Below are positions 19,500 to 30,159 of a stretch of DNA of 38,968 nucleotides, piece after piece. The DNA comes from Chara braunii (taxonomy: Eukaryota > Streptophyta > Charophyceae > Charales > Characeae): the NCBI GenBank assembly GCA_003427395.1, contig BFEA01000248.1:1681869-1720836 (forward strand), given 5' to 3'. Position numbers and translations under genes: made by a program. The first letter of the stretch is position 1; each line of letters opens with the position of its first letter. The notes under the pieces are model-generated. The model saw nothing but the letters and a program-made list of their open reading frames with translations. It made no database searches and was not told the origin of the DNA.

Positions 19500-20010
19500 A
19501 TCCTGTGCACCGGTCTCGATAGCTCGCGGTTGGGTGCTGAGGCACGCGACTGCCCTGGCCCGATCCCAACTTCTCTACTTCCCGATCCGCTGCGCGTGGG
19601 TGCGCGATGGTGCGCCCGACTTCCCCCGCGCCCTCGTGCGGGCGTGCGCTGGTGCGAGTGATTTTCCCCTCGTCCCGATCCGCTGTGCGCGGGCGCGCCT
19701 TTTCCCGCGTCCCAATCCGTTGCGCGCGGGCGCGCGCTGGTGCGCGTAACTTTCCCCACGTCCCTTTCCGCTGCGCGCGAGCGCACACTGGTGCGCGCAA
19801 ATTTTCCCGCATCCCGATCCACTGCGCGCGGGCACGCCCGACTTTCCCCGCGTCCCTTTTTGCTGCGCGCGAGCGAGTGCTGGTGCGCGCGACTTTTCCC
19901 GCGTCCCGTTCCGCTGTGCGTGGGCGCGCGCTGGTGCGCGGGACTTTCCCGTGTCCCGATCCGCTCAGGAGCGCGGGCTGATGCGCGCGGTGTTTCGCAC
20001 CCCGATCCCT
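19500..20010. repeat. CpG-rich ~51-bp tandem repeat
   Basis: CCCGCGTCCC-like boxes fall at about 19704, 19756, 19806, 19848, 19898 and 19949, so steps of 42-52 bp, mostly 50-52. Each unit is GATCCGCTGCGCGCGGGCG followed by GCGCTGGTGCGCG and GACTTTCCC. A period close to 51 (17 codons) keeps several frames open on both strands, which explains the long overlapping Arg/Ala-rich frames between 19334 and 20540; I do not call them genes. Confidence 0.85.
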
Positions 20011-20920
20011 GTTCCACGCGTGTGTGCATGTGCATCCAGATGCGCGTGTGTGCGCAGTTGTGCCCCTGTGCGCGCGATCACCCGGTCCACGCATGGAGTC
20101 GCCCGTTGTGGTGTGCCCGTGTGTCCGCTCCGCGCGCGGCTATGTCGTGCACGTGCGCTTCTTGTCTCACCCTCTCCTCCCTTACCGCTCACCTCTTTCG
20201 TGCGTTCCTTACCCGGGACGCCTCTTTGTCGGTGCGTCAGGTTCCGTTGGTCCCGTGTCTTCCAAGCTCCTTTTGTGGGCCTCTGCGTGCGCAAGTGGGA
20301 AGTGTCCCACCCTTGGGCGCAGTTGGGCTTATAAAGTTTGTTGGGCCCACCTCCACGAGGCTCCAGCAATCCGGTGTGTCGCTGGAGTCGAGAACTTTGC
20401 AGCGCCCCGGTACCGTGGCTTCCCCGAGCCTATACCCGAGCCTGTTTGGGCCCCCGAAAGGGTTTTCGGTGAAGGGGGCCTTTTTGTCGGGTACCGGGCC
20501 TTTTTCTGCGCCCCGGTACCAGAGCTCATTCCGAACCTAGGCCTGAAGCTGCCTAGGTTCTAGTGGTCCCCACGTGAGTGGCATCGAGGCCCACAAATTT
20601 CCACAGGCCAACCGAAGTAGTGGACTTATAAACCCATGGGCCCTTTTCCCTGCTTCAGGCCCTAGATTAGGACCGAAAGCCAAGGCCCCAAGTGAGGCCA
20701 CTTAGCAGTTTTATTCCATTTCGGTCGCGCGGTGAATCCTGGTGCTGCTACAGCTTACTTCGTCGGAGGTTTTGTCTCAAGCTCAATCTCACTGCCTTGG
20801 TTCGGTCGTCGTCCATCCATTGAGCATAGATACCGTGTTCTCGTGCCCAGATCTTCCTGGAACCTCCAACATCTCTTCCGTAGCCGATCTGCTTTTATGA
20901 TCCACCAGTCGTAAGCCTCA
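20011..20920. other. GC-rich non-coding sequence with hairpin and TATA-like sites
   Basis: A 10-bp perfect inverted repeat, GAACCTAGGC (20533-20542) and GCCTAGGTTC (20551-20560), has an 8-base loop. CGCCCCGGTACC is repeated at about 20402 and 20510. GGGCTTATAAAG (about 20326) and GGACTTATAAAC (about 20623) look like TATA boxes of a CpG-rich promoter or an LTR, but no transcript start or gene can be assigned. Confidence 0.35.
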
Positions 20921-21122
20921 ATAATTCTCACCAGAGATTGACCACCCGGAACCCAATGCCCACTCTTTTATGGCGCCCTGATCTCGATGCCCGCGGCGCG
21001 GCCTGATGTTGAAATTCCTCGAAGTCGATTATGCTTCCTTCAGATAAAACAACCTGATCCACCTCTCGTAAGGTGACATTATCAAGGAAGTAAAGGGCGA
21101 CGTAAGGCTGGAGCCGCCCGAC

Positions 21123-21137
21123 AGTAGCCCCCCCCCC
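21123..21137 (-). other. Polypurine tract and probable 3' LTR start
   Basis: On the minus strand AAT-G10-CTAC-TGTCGGGCGG. The G10 run (21128-21137) is a typical second-strand primer, and TGTCGGG starts like an LTR. Reading on, CCATAAAAGAG near 20970 could be its TATA box. The LTR end was not found, since no matching copy is seen beyond 30158. Confidence 0.4.
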
Positions 21138-21459
21138 ATTCTCGATGTCCCTGACGAGCCATGTCGGTATATCGAGTGGAAAGAGAAATCTCTACCAATC
21201 AACCCCAAGATCGTCCTCACCGCTTTCGTCGGGTCCTTTTCTAACGCTTCTTTTTCTAGTCCCGCTTTTTCTTAATCATCTTCCTTTCAACTACTAATCG
21301 TTTCTTGCTCTTTCGTTGCCTCTCCTTATCGCGATGTTCATCCCCATCTTTGCCTACTGCTACCCTGCCTTTAATAACCTTCTTAACCTTGCATTTCCTC
21401 TCTCGCCTTAACGCGGCTGACTCTAAGACCTTTCGTTTTATTTTCCTTTTGCCTTTTAT

Positions 21460-22586
21460 CTATCTGTTTCTGACACCTAAGACTTTGTTCCCTCTCCTTT
21501 TTGTAGCCCTTTTCGAAGATTCTCCTTTCTCATAAGTGGACGGCTTAAACCCCTTCATAGGCCCTGTCGGGGGCTCTTCTGGAGGTTCCACCGGTTTCTC
21601 CTCAGTCTTCTCCTTTCCTTTCTCCTTCTTCATATTCAGGTGAACCTCCCCTCGCTCTTTAAATACTTTTAAACGTGCATCGGACACCGGTTCCTTCTAT
21701 CTAGCTCCATCCAACTCCTCAAGCAGGTAAGCCCCACCGTCCAATCTTTTAATCACGCGGTAGGGTCCCATCCATGTGTTCGCTAGTTTCCCAGTCCACG
21801 TCCTCTCCAGAGCAGAATCGTAGGTAAGACTAGGCTCCCAGTGGGTATTCCTTCCTGCCTAACTCGAAGGTTTTTATCCCACCTTTCATTTTCCTTTCCC
21901 CTTTGGGCTTTCAATTTTTCTATAGTGTCCAGGGTGCTATCCTCGAGTGTCTCAACTATTTGCCTAATCCTAACGCTCAAAAGCTGCTCCCTGGTCGACA
22001 CCTCTTCCCAATCAATCTTCGTCAAAGAGTCCTTATGAAATTCTATGGGTAAAAGGTAGTGCCTTCCGAACCATAAAGTGTAGGGCAGGTACCTGGTGGT
22101 GAACCAAACAGTAATGTTATCTGCCCAAACTGCAAATCTCAGGTACTTTGGCCACTTCTTCTAATTCCCCCCGCACCATTTGGCGAGCGCGTTCACTAGA
22201 GTTTGGTGCCCTCTTTCAACAGGGGCGTTAGTCTGAGGGTGGTATGTCGTGGTTAGTGACACTCGGATTCCTGCCCTCTGGATCAAGTTCTGGACTTCCT
22301 TAGCCATGAACTCCGACCCCCTGTCCATGACGATCTTCCCAACACATCCGTATCGAGTGATATATTATGTCAGACGCTCACTAACTGTTCTTCCTGTCTT
22401 CTGAGCCCACGCTTCGACAAACCCAGTAAGGTCGTCCTTGATATCCATGATATAGTTCATTCCCCCTTCACCTTTGGGCATCTTAACTAAGCCCACGTGA
22501 ACTTTTTGCCCTATCGCAGTCGGATAGGAAGGAAACAACAATTCCTTGTACTTAACGACGACTTTTTTTTCTGACATTCCACGCAC
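21460..22586 (-). pseudogene. Integrase core and C-terminal tail
   Basis: Catalytic core of the retroviral-type integrase. After KVHVGLVKMP (the first catalytic Asp is Gly, codon 22491-22493) comes YIMDIKDDLTGFVEAWA. The remaining triad is intact: Asp in KIVMDRGSEF (22323-22325) and Glu in NAPVERGHQ (22215-22217), exactly 35 residues apart. A TAA at about 22362 interrupts SERLT-YITRYG. The C-terminal part (22025-21783) keeps TIEKLKAQRGKENERWDKN and then shifts frame at GSLVL. WTGKLANTWMGPYRVIKRLD and PVSDARLKVFKERG follow in another frame to 21640. The tail is Lys/Glu/Pro-rich and ends at 21460. No chromodomain seen. Confidence 0.8.
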
Positions 22587-22951
22587 GTCTGGCAGTAGGA
22601 CTCGACATCCCTATATAAGCCATCCCACCAGTAAAGATTCCTGACCTTCTCAAAGGTGCCATTCACCCCTCTTTGTCCTCCAACGATCCCATCGTGAAGT
22701 TCCGCTATTATTTCTTTATGCTCGCCCTCATCGCAGACTACTCTCATCGCCATACCGCTTTTAGGCGGCCTCTTAAAAAGGTGACCTGCCTTGAGACAGT
22801 ATTGCCGAGCTTCCTTCCAGAGCTTATCATCGACCTCAGCCTCCCCTATGAGATATTTCCCTATTTGGTAGTACTTACCGGTATAGAGGTTCTCTAGGAA
22901 CAGAGAGGCGCCACTAGTACTAGGCTCCATCTTCAACGAACCTATTTCCAT
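22511..22951 (-). pseudogene. Integrase zinc-binding N-domain
   Basis: Follows the RNase H frame directly after one in-frame TAG (22952-22954). The HHCC-type region reads ELHDGIVGGQRG, then YWWDGLYRDVESYCQTCVEC. The second His of the HHCC set, normally in a G-H-x-G context, is Gln here. The frame breaks at a run of eight A just after VECQ, shifting into the integrase core frame at 22586. Confidence 0.8.
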
Positions 22952-23437
22952 CTACAGAAACTTATCTACCCCTTCAGGCAATCCCAAGTTTCCTTCTTCC
23001 AGCGACAACCCATCCGCCACCGAGTTCTTAACCCCAGATATCATCTCAACAACATAATCAAACATCCTTATGTGCATGAGCCACCTAGTAATCGTAGGGT
23101 CTGTCAAAGAAAAGTCTTTTTGTAATACAGCAGCTACTGTCGTTGGATCAACCAGCAGCACGAATCTCCATCCGTAAATATAATGTCGGAAGACAATCAA
23201 GCAATGCAGCACTCCGAGAACCTCTTTCTTAAATGGTGGATAATCTCTTTCGGTGGTGTTCAACGTTTTGCTCTCGAATCGGAGGGGTCTTTCCTTACCA
23301 TTAGGATCTTTTTGAGCCAAGACTCCACCGACGGATGCCAACCCCGCATCGGTCCATACTATAAAAGGTCTCCTCTTTTCATCTTTAAAATAAGGAACAC
23401 CTAGGACTTGACCTCCTTCCTTCAACTCATCCTTCAA
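22952..23437 (-). pseudogene. RNase H domain
   Basis: RNase H of the Ty3 type, which degrades the RNA strand of the replication hybrid. IVWTDAGLASVGGVLAQ supplies the first Asp, TERDYPPFKKEVLGVLHCL the Glu, LLVDPTTVAAVL the next Asp, and VKNSVADGLS the last. It is in the same frame as the RT upstream, separated by stops at about 23568 and 23476 (the latter as E-stop-KWSSEQDE). All catalytic acids appear to be kept. Confidence 0.85.
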
Positions 23438-23569
23438 GACTTTTACCGCTTCGTCTTGTTCACTCGACCATTTTCATTCTACCCCTATACGTAGTAGCCT
23501 TCTCAACGGCTCTGCCTTTTCAGCGTACCCCTTTATGAAATTCTTCCAGAACCCGACCACACCTAAAAA

Positions 23570-24676
23570 TTATTGTATGTCAGCAATATGTCGAAGCGGA
23601 GTAGTCCAGTTCATAAGTTTTTCTAGTTTCGCCGGGTCCGACCTCCTACCATTTTTGTCCCAAATATAGCCCAATATCTTGATGGAAGATACATCCCACC
23701 TACTTTTGGTCCCACTCACCGTGAGATTCGCATCTTCTAGTTTCATTAGCACCTTTTTTATGTCCTCACCGTGAGTTGCGATGAACTTCCTTACTCCAGG
23801 CCTCACCTCAGTCTCATCCTTCTCGCACGACCCTTTGATCGGAAAGTCATCTAGGAAAACTTCCACCAAATTCGGTATAAGTTCCCCCAACACTGCCACC
23901 ATCGCTCTTTGAAAGACTGCTACGCCGTTGGTCCATCTCATTGGCACCACCATCATCTGGATTAATCCCAATCGCGTGTCCATCGCAGTTAAGTGTCGGT
24001 CCCTATAGTCAAGCGGGATCTCATCATATCCTGAGAAAAGATCGCAGATGGAATAAATCGAACGTCCAACTGACCCTTCAGATAAGAGATCCGCATTTGG
24101 AATGGACCCTACATCCCTAACCGTGACTTTATTGGTTTTCTGCACATCTTGTATTCACTGTAGGTTCCCATTTGACTTTCATATGAAGTACCACCTGTTC
24201 GCGTAGGCACTCTCACACAGTTCTGCTACGAACGTCCTGATTTTTTCCTTCAGGAAATCCACCATCATCTCCTTTTCCTTCTGAGCACACTTCCATCCAG
24301 CATCATTTCACGGCACATGCGGAAACGTATAGATCCTCGCGGGTTTAGCATATCGCGGGTCTATTCGCCCTCTCTCCGCGTCAGAGAAGGCCACCGCCTT
24401 GTCGCATGCTCTTAGTGTTTCTATTATCAGTTCTCTCTCCCCCTCGGTTATGTTCCCATCTCCGATGACCATCCCTTTCAAGCGCTCGTCAGTAATTTTC
24501 TGCCCCTCTGTAGCTTTTCGTTCCCTAATCATCTGAGTTATTTCTTCCTTAGTGATCCCTATCTCTCCCGTCTTGTCACGGCTAACCGCAACCGACTTAA
24601 CTTTTTGAGCTACGATTTTGTATCTTTTCCCCCTGCCGTGTGGGGGAATTCCTCCAAAAAAAACAGGTTTATGCAT
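23570..24676 (-). pseudogene. Reverse transcriptase
   Basis: RT of the Ty3/gypsy element. The N-terminal part (24676-24308) has ITKEEITQMIRERK and AFSDAERGRIDPRYAKPARI. After three in-frame stops (near 24305, 24157 and 24142) the core (24145-23570) gives motif A YSICDLFSGYDEIPL, motif B PMRWTNGVAVFQRAM and the catalytic VEVFLDDFPIKG. The FLDD box replaces the commoner YVDD/YLDD. KILGYIWDKNGRR marks the thumb/connection start. The frame breaks at the left of the N-terminal part, at a run of eight A/T at about 24657. Confidence 0.88.
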
Positions 24677-25447
24677 CCACCAAACTCTTCGTCGTCGCTT
24701 TCCTTTGGATAAACAACCCCATCTACCACATATTTGCCTTCCATATCTTCAACCTCAATCCTCTTCTATTTTACTTTATGAGGTCCTAGGGTTATTTCCT
24801 CCGGGACTATTTGGCAACTCCGCGTCATTAGCTGACCTTTACTCTGCAGGGAAATTTTGTGTCGTTTATCAAATCATTCGGTGGTAGCGTTGACATGCGT
24901 CAGCCATGTCCTCCCAAGGATCGACTCCGATGAACAATGTTCCACCGTGAAGACTGGCACAGTGGCCTCGACTCCATCTACTATGACCTTGGCCTTATGG
25001 CACACCCCAAGTGCCGACTGCCTCAGCTTGTTGGCCGATACCATAGTCATGGTGACACTCCTGTCCACTTCTAGCCCAAGCTTTCGCGCCACCTTGTCTT
25101 CACAAACGGTAGACTCGGAGCCGTCATCCACTATTGCCTCCATCCTAACCCCATTGACGGTGGCGCTTAACTTCCCACGACCAAGGACGTAAAAAGTACT
25201 CGCCCTTGTCTCCAACGGATTCTACACTTTCTTTCTTCCCTTTCTCAGCTATCAAGACAAAGGTTTTTGCCTCCATCTTTGAGTCTCCGAAGATCGTCGT
25301 CTCTGTCAATGGTACCTTAGCTTTCTTCATCATTCCTATCAATTCATCTCTCGCCGGCCCACAACCAGCTATAAATTCCTTGAGGGTAATAAGGATGGGC
25401 ATCTCCATTGCCCTTCTCAATGGCTCCCTCAGGTCAACCTCGTCCAA
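24670..25447 (-). pseudogene. Retropepsin-type protease with flanking linker
   Basis: Aspartic protease that would cleave the polyprotein. 25447-25145 encodes a linker (REPLRRAMEMPILITLKEF, CGPARDELIGMMKKAKVP), which then shifts frame. 25215-24874 encodes the protease, with MEAIVDDGSEST as the D-x-G active site and ESILGRTWL as the C-terminal ILG box. After one stop (TTE-stop-FDKRHKI) an acidic linker (EVEDMEGKYVVDGVVYPKES) leads to the RT. Confidence 0.8.
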
Positions 25448-25669
25448 TGTGCTTTTTAGCTAGAACTTTTTGGCCGCTCTTTTCCTAGGGGACTGGGGTG
25501 ACTTGGGTGACTCTACTTACTCATCCGTCATCGGTTGATCCGGGTCCTCTTTCTTTCTGCTACTCGATTCTCCCACCCCTTGGGTGCATATGTAAGCCTC
25601 GCTATCGCTCGTTGTTTCCTCAAACTTAATGGAGGAAAACCCCATCCTTGAACTCTTCGGCGACTCACC

Positions 25670-26572
25670 TCACTCGTCTTCAAAACTCACTCGGGAAACT
25701 TTTGTCGTCGTCGGCACCTGCACCTGTTTACCCTTTGCTTCATTCATTCTCCTCCTTCGAATATCCACGTTGATTTTCATCGAGGGTAAGAAGGGCACAT
25801 GTTTCCCTTCATCAGCCCACATCACATACTTCCTATCATCTAATTCGATGATACCTTCCTTTAGCGCATCTAGCATTGCCTGACAATCCCTCTTCATGTG
25901 GTCCTCGTCTCCACAATACATACACGCCTTATCATTCCAGGTCTGTCTCGGACTAGGATCTCTTTTCTCTCGGACCTCTGGTCGCAGAGTGACCCGAATA
26001 GGAGGTTCCTCCTTTTTCTGACAATTATGTTGCAGCTTTTCCATTGCTGCTTTTAAGACTTCTATCTCCTTTGTCCTTTCCTCCTCACGTCTTTCTGGTT
26101 TCCTAGCTTCTATCTCATCCTTGGGCTTCCACCTGCTATCTTTGGTGTTGGACCATTTGGACGTCCCCCACTCTCCATCGTTCCTTTTCCAATCTCTTCG
26201 GCTTCCCTTCCTCCATTCGCCATCGCCCCTAGTGGATTCCCCTTTTCTAGGCAAGTTTGTACTGGTATCCCTACCCTCGACTTTAGGCCTCCTATCTTCA
26301 GATTGATGCCTTCCTCCACCTCTTCCCGTTGCCACTCCTTTTCCTAGGTTATCGAGAACTTTCAGGATATGGGCCTTTGCACTTTGCCACTCCGTATCGT
26401 GGGCCAAGACTCTGACTTGGGCAAACGTCACACCCTTAGAGGGAAGGTCCCGCACAATCGTCTCTCGCTTCTCCCGTGGTAAAGATCCTAGGAATATCCC
26501 GCACCTTTCTAGTTCTCCCATAAATCCCCCTTCCACCAGTGGGGTTTGAGGACTTTTCGTATCTCCTTGCAA
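25670..26572 (-). pseudogene. Gag nucleocapsid part with CCHC zinc knuckle
   Basis: Basic, Arg/Glu/Gly-rich region ending in a zinc knuckle, CMYCGDEDHMKRDC (C-x2-C-x4-H-x4-C, 25883-25924). The first part, CGIFLGSLPREKRETIVRDL, continues the capsid from the frame ending at 26509 after a frameshift. It would bind the element RNA during packaging. A stretch EGIIELDDRKYVMWADEGKHV follows the knuckle. This is the longest intact open frame of the element (300 codons). Confidence 0.82.
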
Positions 26573-27237
26573 ACGCTTTCCAGACTCTCCTCTCCCTCTT
26601 TCTTCATCTCCTTCAGGTCTTCGACCGAATAAGAGATCTCGTCACAAGCGAAGATCCTGGTAACCCTCTCCCTGAATGTCAACCACCTACCATCGTCTGA
26701 AATGACGCTTCTTACTTCTCTGTGAATTTTCGTTGTCGTATGGTGGAGGAAATTCGCGATCATTTCTTGGTTGGTCCATTCGCCCCTTATCCCAATAACC
26801 TCTCAATCATCATGGAATTCGGGGACGTTCTTTCCCGTGAAGATAGTTTGGATCCTGGTCAACGTTTGTGGTTGATACACAGGAGGTCCAAAGAAAGGAG
26901 GCACATAGGAGCCTGACGCATACGTCGTTGAGTAATGGCTCCTTCTATAAGGCTCACCTGGAACTTCTCTCCACGGCTCCCTAACCCTTGAATCAGTAAA
27001 CTTAGGTGCGCTGGGTCTAGTCAAGACCTCTCTCCTCCAACCTTCACCTCTTTCACTTCTCCCTTCCAGCTCTTTGGCCCGAATCTCCAACTCCTTTAAG
27101 GCCTTTCTTAGTTTTTCAGCATCGTTTATAGGTTTCACGCCCATCTTTCTCTCAGGGTTGTTAGTCCTTGACTCTTGTGTTCTTACCTCACCCCCTATCG
27201 AAGTCAGGTAAACTCCATCTGCGTCCATTCTTTCCAA
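26509..27237 (-). pseudogene. Gag capsid region
   Basis: PINDAEKLRKALKELEIRAKELE is a coiled-coil-like helix. It is followed by a Pro/Tyr-rich spacer and FTGKNVPEFHDD-stop-EVIGIRGEWTNQEM (TGA at about 26800), the usual opening of a Retrotrans_gag capsid domain, then NFLHHTTTKIHREV and SVCKEIRKVLKPHWW. Same frame as the upstream 27747-27238 ORF, separated by one TAA. Confidence 0.75.
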
Positions 27238-30057
27238 TTAATTTTTCGACACTCGGTTCAATACGATCAAAATCCTCTTGATTGAACCTTCTAGCATCGC
27301 TTGCAAGGCCTCGAAGTCAGCGTCTTTTCCTTCGGCTCTGACAACTAGAGCAGTGGTCAACAGGGCCTTTGAATAGCGCGAGTTAACTTCCAAAGTTCTC
27401 AATGAAACACCGTCGACTATGTCGTTAGAAAGCTCCTCGAACTCTCTGGAGTCCTCCCTTAGTTTTATTCTTGCCTCTGCTATGGTCTCTCGCCACTCTC
27501 GATAAATCGACTCCCCTTCAAACGGTATTGTGTGAATCTCAATCTTAGTTGACCTAAGTTCGTCTGCCGCTTTCCAGATAGCACATGTCCTAGCTTCCCT
27601 AATAGCCTTTCTAGTGGATTCAGCCTCTTCCTCCTGGCTTAACCTTTCGTCATGTATCACCTCTACTCTTGCTCGGACTAAGGACCCTTCTATCTTCGCC
27701 CCACCTATGAGTTGATATTTTTTGTCCACTCCTCTACTACTAGCCATCCCTTCTCTCTATAGTCTCGCTACGGATCTCCCTTATTCTTCTAGCCAGAAAC
27801 TCCTCCCTCCAATTAATTATTCTCTCTCTCTCTTCCTTGTAGATTCGAGTCAATTCTTCTACTCTTTCTTCGAGTGCAAGAAGCCCCGGTTCATCCGTCG
27901 AGCCACACCAGTCCTTGTATCCATCCACTAGTTCCACCACTTTATCGTTGATTGGATCTAGATACATCTCAACAAGCGAGTTTACTTTTTCGCCACTTCC
28001 TCTTACACGTGGGATCGTGCCTCTTGGATGGTGTCGTCTTTCTCCACTTCGTGTTTCAGCCATCCCTGCGACCAGACCATTACATCGTAGGTTATGTACC
28101 TCTCGGTTCCCACTAAAGCAAGCAATCTAGGTCGTTCTCTCTCAATTGTCTCTTCGGCTAAACGTCGTCCACCTCGATCGTCCAACGATTGCGTCGTCCT
28201 GATTCGAATAATTGGCGTTAACCTGCCCGCGAAAGATACTCTATTGATTTCTACCTCGTTGTCGTGGGCCCCGACATCACTCTCCTTCATATTTGAATCT
28301 TCACTCGTCAACCCGTTCTCCTTAACTATTTGAACAAACTCTATCACAGTTCCCCACCCATTTCTTCAGAGCACAGTCTAACTAGGTTAGGTTTTGGGCA
28401 TTCCCACAAAGGGCACAACGTCCGTGCTCCAGACGTGGATCTCACCTTCGCTTTCCAATCTTCTCGTCTCCTCTAGGACAACCCCCTACTGCTCGCTTCC
28501 ATCAACTACCATATCATCGTTCCCTATACCTGACCTTCTGCACGTAGATCCGCGTGTCGTACTCGTTAAGATCAATAGAGTAGCAGGTCAGCACATGAAG
28601 ACTGTCATGCTCCAAGTCAAGTTCCTTTAAGGCTTCATATCTTGCTATTACGCATGGGAAAACTTCTCTATGGGACACCGAGTTCAGGGAATCTAGGAGC
28701 TTTTTCGTCTCTGCTCTACTCAATCTCCCAGCTTCCCTGCTTCGTGGAGACCAAGGCCGGAAAGGAAGGACCCCACCCGTCGAACCCTCTCTTTTTTCAC
28801 AATTTAACTCTTTACAGCCCTCAAGATACCTATCAACCTTCCTCTATCGTCTCTAATCTCATGCTCACCCTCTACCCCAAACACGTCTGTGTCGAGATAC
28901 AATTCGCCTTCTTGCTCATTTAGACAAGCGCCTCCTCTCCTTATTTCAATCCTCCCGGTTCTTGAGCACCTTATCCTCCTACAAATCGAAGTTCCTAACG
29001 TACACAGATCTTCCCAGATCCATGTCCTTAGGAGCCGGTACAGGTCATCGGACATTCTCCTGTCAAGATCTCGCCTCAGTCCTTCCCAAATTATGTTTCC
29101 GCCTTCTGGTCTACAGTCTCCTCCTTTGGCCATTGGCGGCCCTGTGGCGCAAGACGAACTCGATCATTACTTCTTGCTTCCCATCCCTTAATGCTTTATA
29201 AGGAACCTGAGGCTTCGGCAGTCGCTCAAAGGTCATTATCCTTGTACTCCAGACGACATCCTTACCTATTGAGAGTAATCTATCCCTTTCATCTTCCACC
29301 ACTTCTCTTGCCCTTTCCCAACATCGGTCATAAACGAGGTTGATCTCCCTTTCTATTGGTAATAAATCCGCACGTCGCGCACCACTGTTCCAAGAAATCG
29401 CACGATCATCACATAAAGGCGTATCTGCTCCCAGCCGCTATCGACCGACTCGTATGCCTCAACTTCGTACGGAATCGGTTTTTTCCTCCCTAATGAACTT
29501 AGTGATGCACAAACGGCCTCAAACTTTTCCCTAGATGGCCTATTCCCTGAAAGGAACCTCTCACTCCTTCCCTCCAATTCCTCGTTCGAGATAGATCTCT
29601 CTCCACTCATTACTTACCTTCCCTAGCATCTCGCCTTGAGCACCATATTTATCATGGGTTCCCAGTTGCTCCCATCCAGGTAACTGTCCGAAATAGGCGG
29701 GCTAGGGGTCACGTTGTATTCCCTTGGTCTTACATCTAGGCTAACTCTTTTCCCTTCCTTTTCCAACCTTTTCTTATAGGCGTAGGCTATTGTTTCAGCC
29801 CAATTCCGACATCCCCACATCGCCCCCGACAGTCTCCTTCCTCTCCGGTTGTAATATCCTATATCATACTTCTCTGTTTCTACGAATCTAGTTACCAATA
29901 TGTAAACCTTCTCCTTTAATTCCACATTAACGACCGCAATGTAGTACTCAACCACATAAGGAAAAGGTTCCCCCAAGGTCAAAGGGGTCCAATCTTTCAA
30001 TAAAGTCTCTTTGACAGGATCGTTGGACGATGGTAACCCCCAATTCACTCCTTCCAC
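27238..30057 (-). pseudogene. Long pre-Gag region with repeated modules
   Basis: Seven broken frames between the primer-binding site and the capsid. Most (30057-29623, 29610-29353, 29133-28804, 28347-28003, 27747-27238) lie in one common frame that also contains the capsid; the others need compensating shifts. This points to one ancestral ORF of about 940 codons ahead of the capsid. Two motifs recur. First is a P-x-PY-x-V-x2-Y box followed by a (V/L)(Y/H)(I/V) strand and Y-x-R-I-Y: EPFPYVVEYY (29967), KPIPYEVEAYE (29481), REVFPCVIARYEA (28669). Second is a helix-rich W-x-RA-x-E-x2-ER-x-RL segment followed by DVVWST. The piece nearest the capsid (28063-27740) is coiled-coil-like, YKEERERIINWREEFLARR. 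No known domain recognised. Confidence 0.55.
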
Positions 30058-30145
30058 CTAAACGAGCCTATCCGACAAAAGATCGGTCATTCCTAAGCTT
30101 CAAGCTCATCCTGTTCCCAATCCTGGGTCACCGTCTTCGGGACAC

Positions 30146-30158
30146 CTCTCCGATACAA
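30146..30158 (-). other. Primer-binding site, initiator tRNA-Met-like
   Basis: Minus strand TTGTATCGGAGAG compares with the iMet-type site TGGTATCAGAG; GTATC(G/A)GAG is shared with one mismatch. It lies 90 bp upstream of the first pre-Gag frame, where a primer-binding site belongs. Confidence 0.5.
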
Positions 30159-30159
30159 G

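Larger units (their letters stand above)
21123..30158 (-). mobile_element. Degenerate Ty3/gypsy retrotransposon (body from primer-binding site to polypurine tract)
   Basis: Minus-strand order is primer-binding site, long pre-Gag region, Gag with CCHC knuckle, protease, RT, RNase H, integrase, polypurine tract. RT-RNase H-integrase order defines the Ty3/gypsy superfamily. At about 9 kb it is long, because of roughly 2.8 kb upstream of the capsid. Every domain contains stops or frameshifts. A 5' LTR beyond 30158 was not recognisable; the 3' LTR is only inferred to start at 21123. Confidence 0.85.

Noticed and set aside
19334-20540. Several overlapping 120-270-codon frames on both strands
   Set aside because: All lie in or beside the 51-bp CpG-rich tandem repeat; Arg/Ala/Gly-rich repetitive products in every frame are expected from the composition and a period divisible by three.
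21123-30158. An autonomous, complete Ty3 element
   Set aside because: Stops or frameshifts in every domain, a missing catalytic Asp in integrase, and no recognisable 5' LTR.
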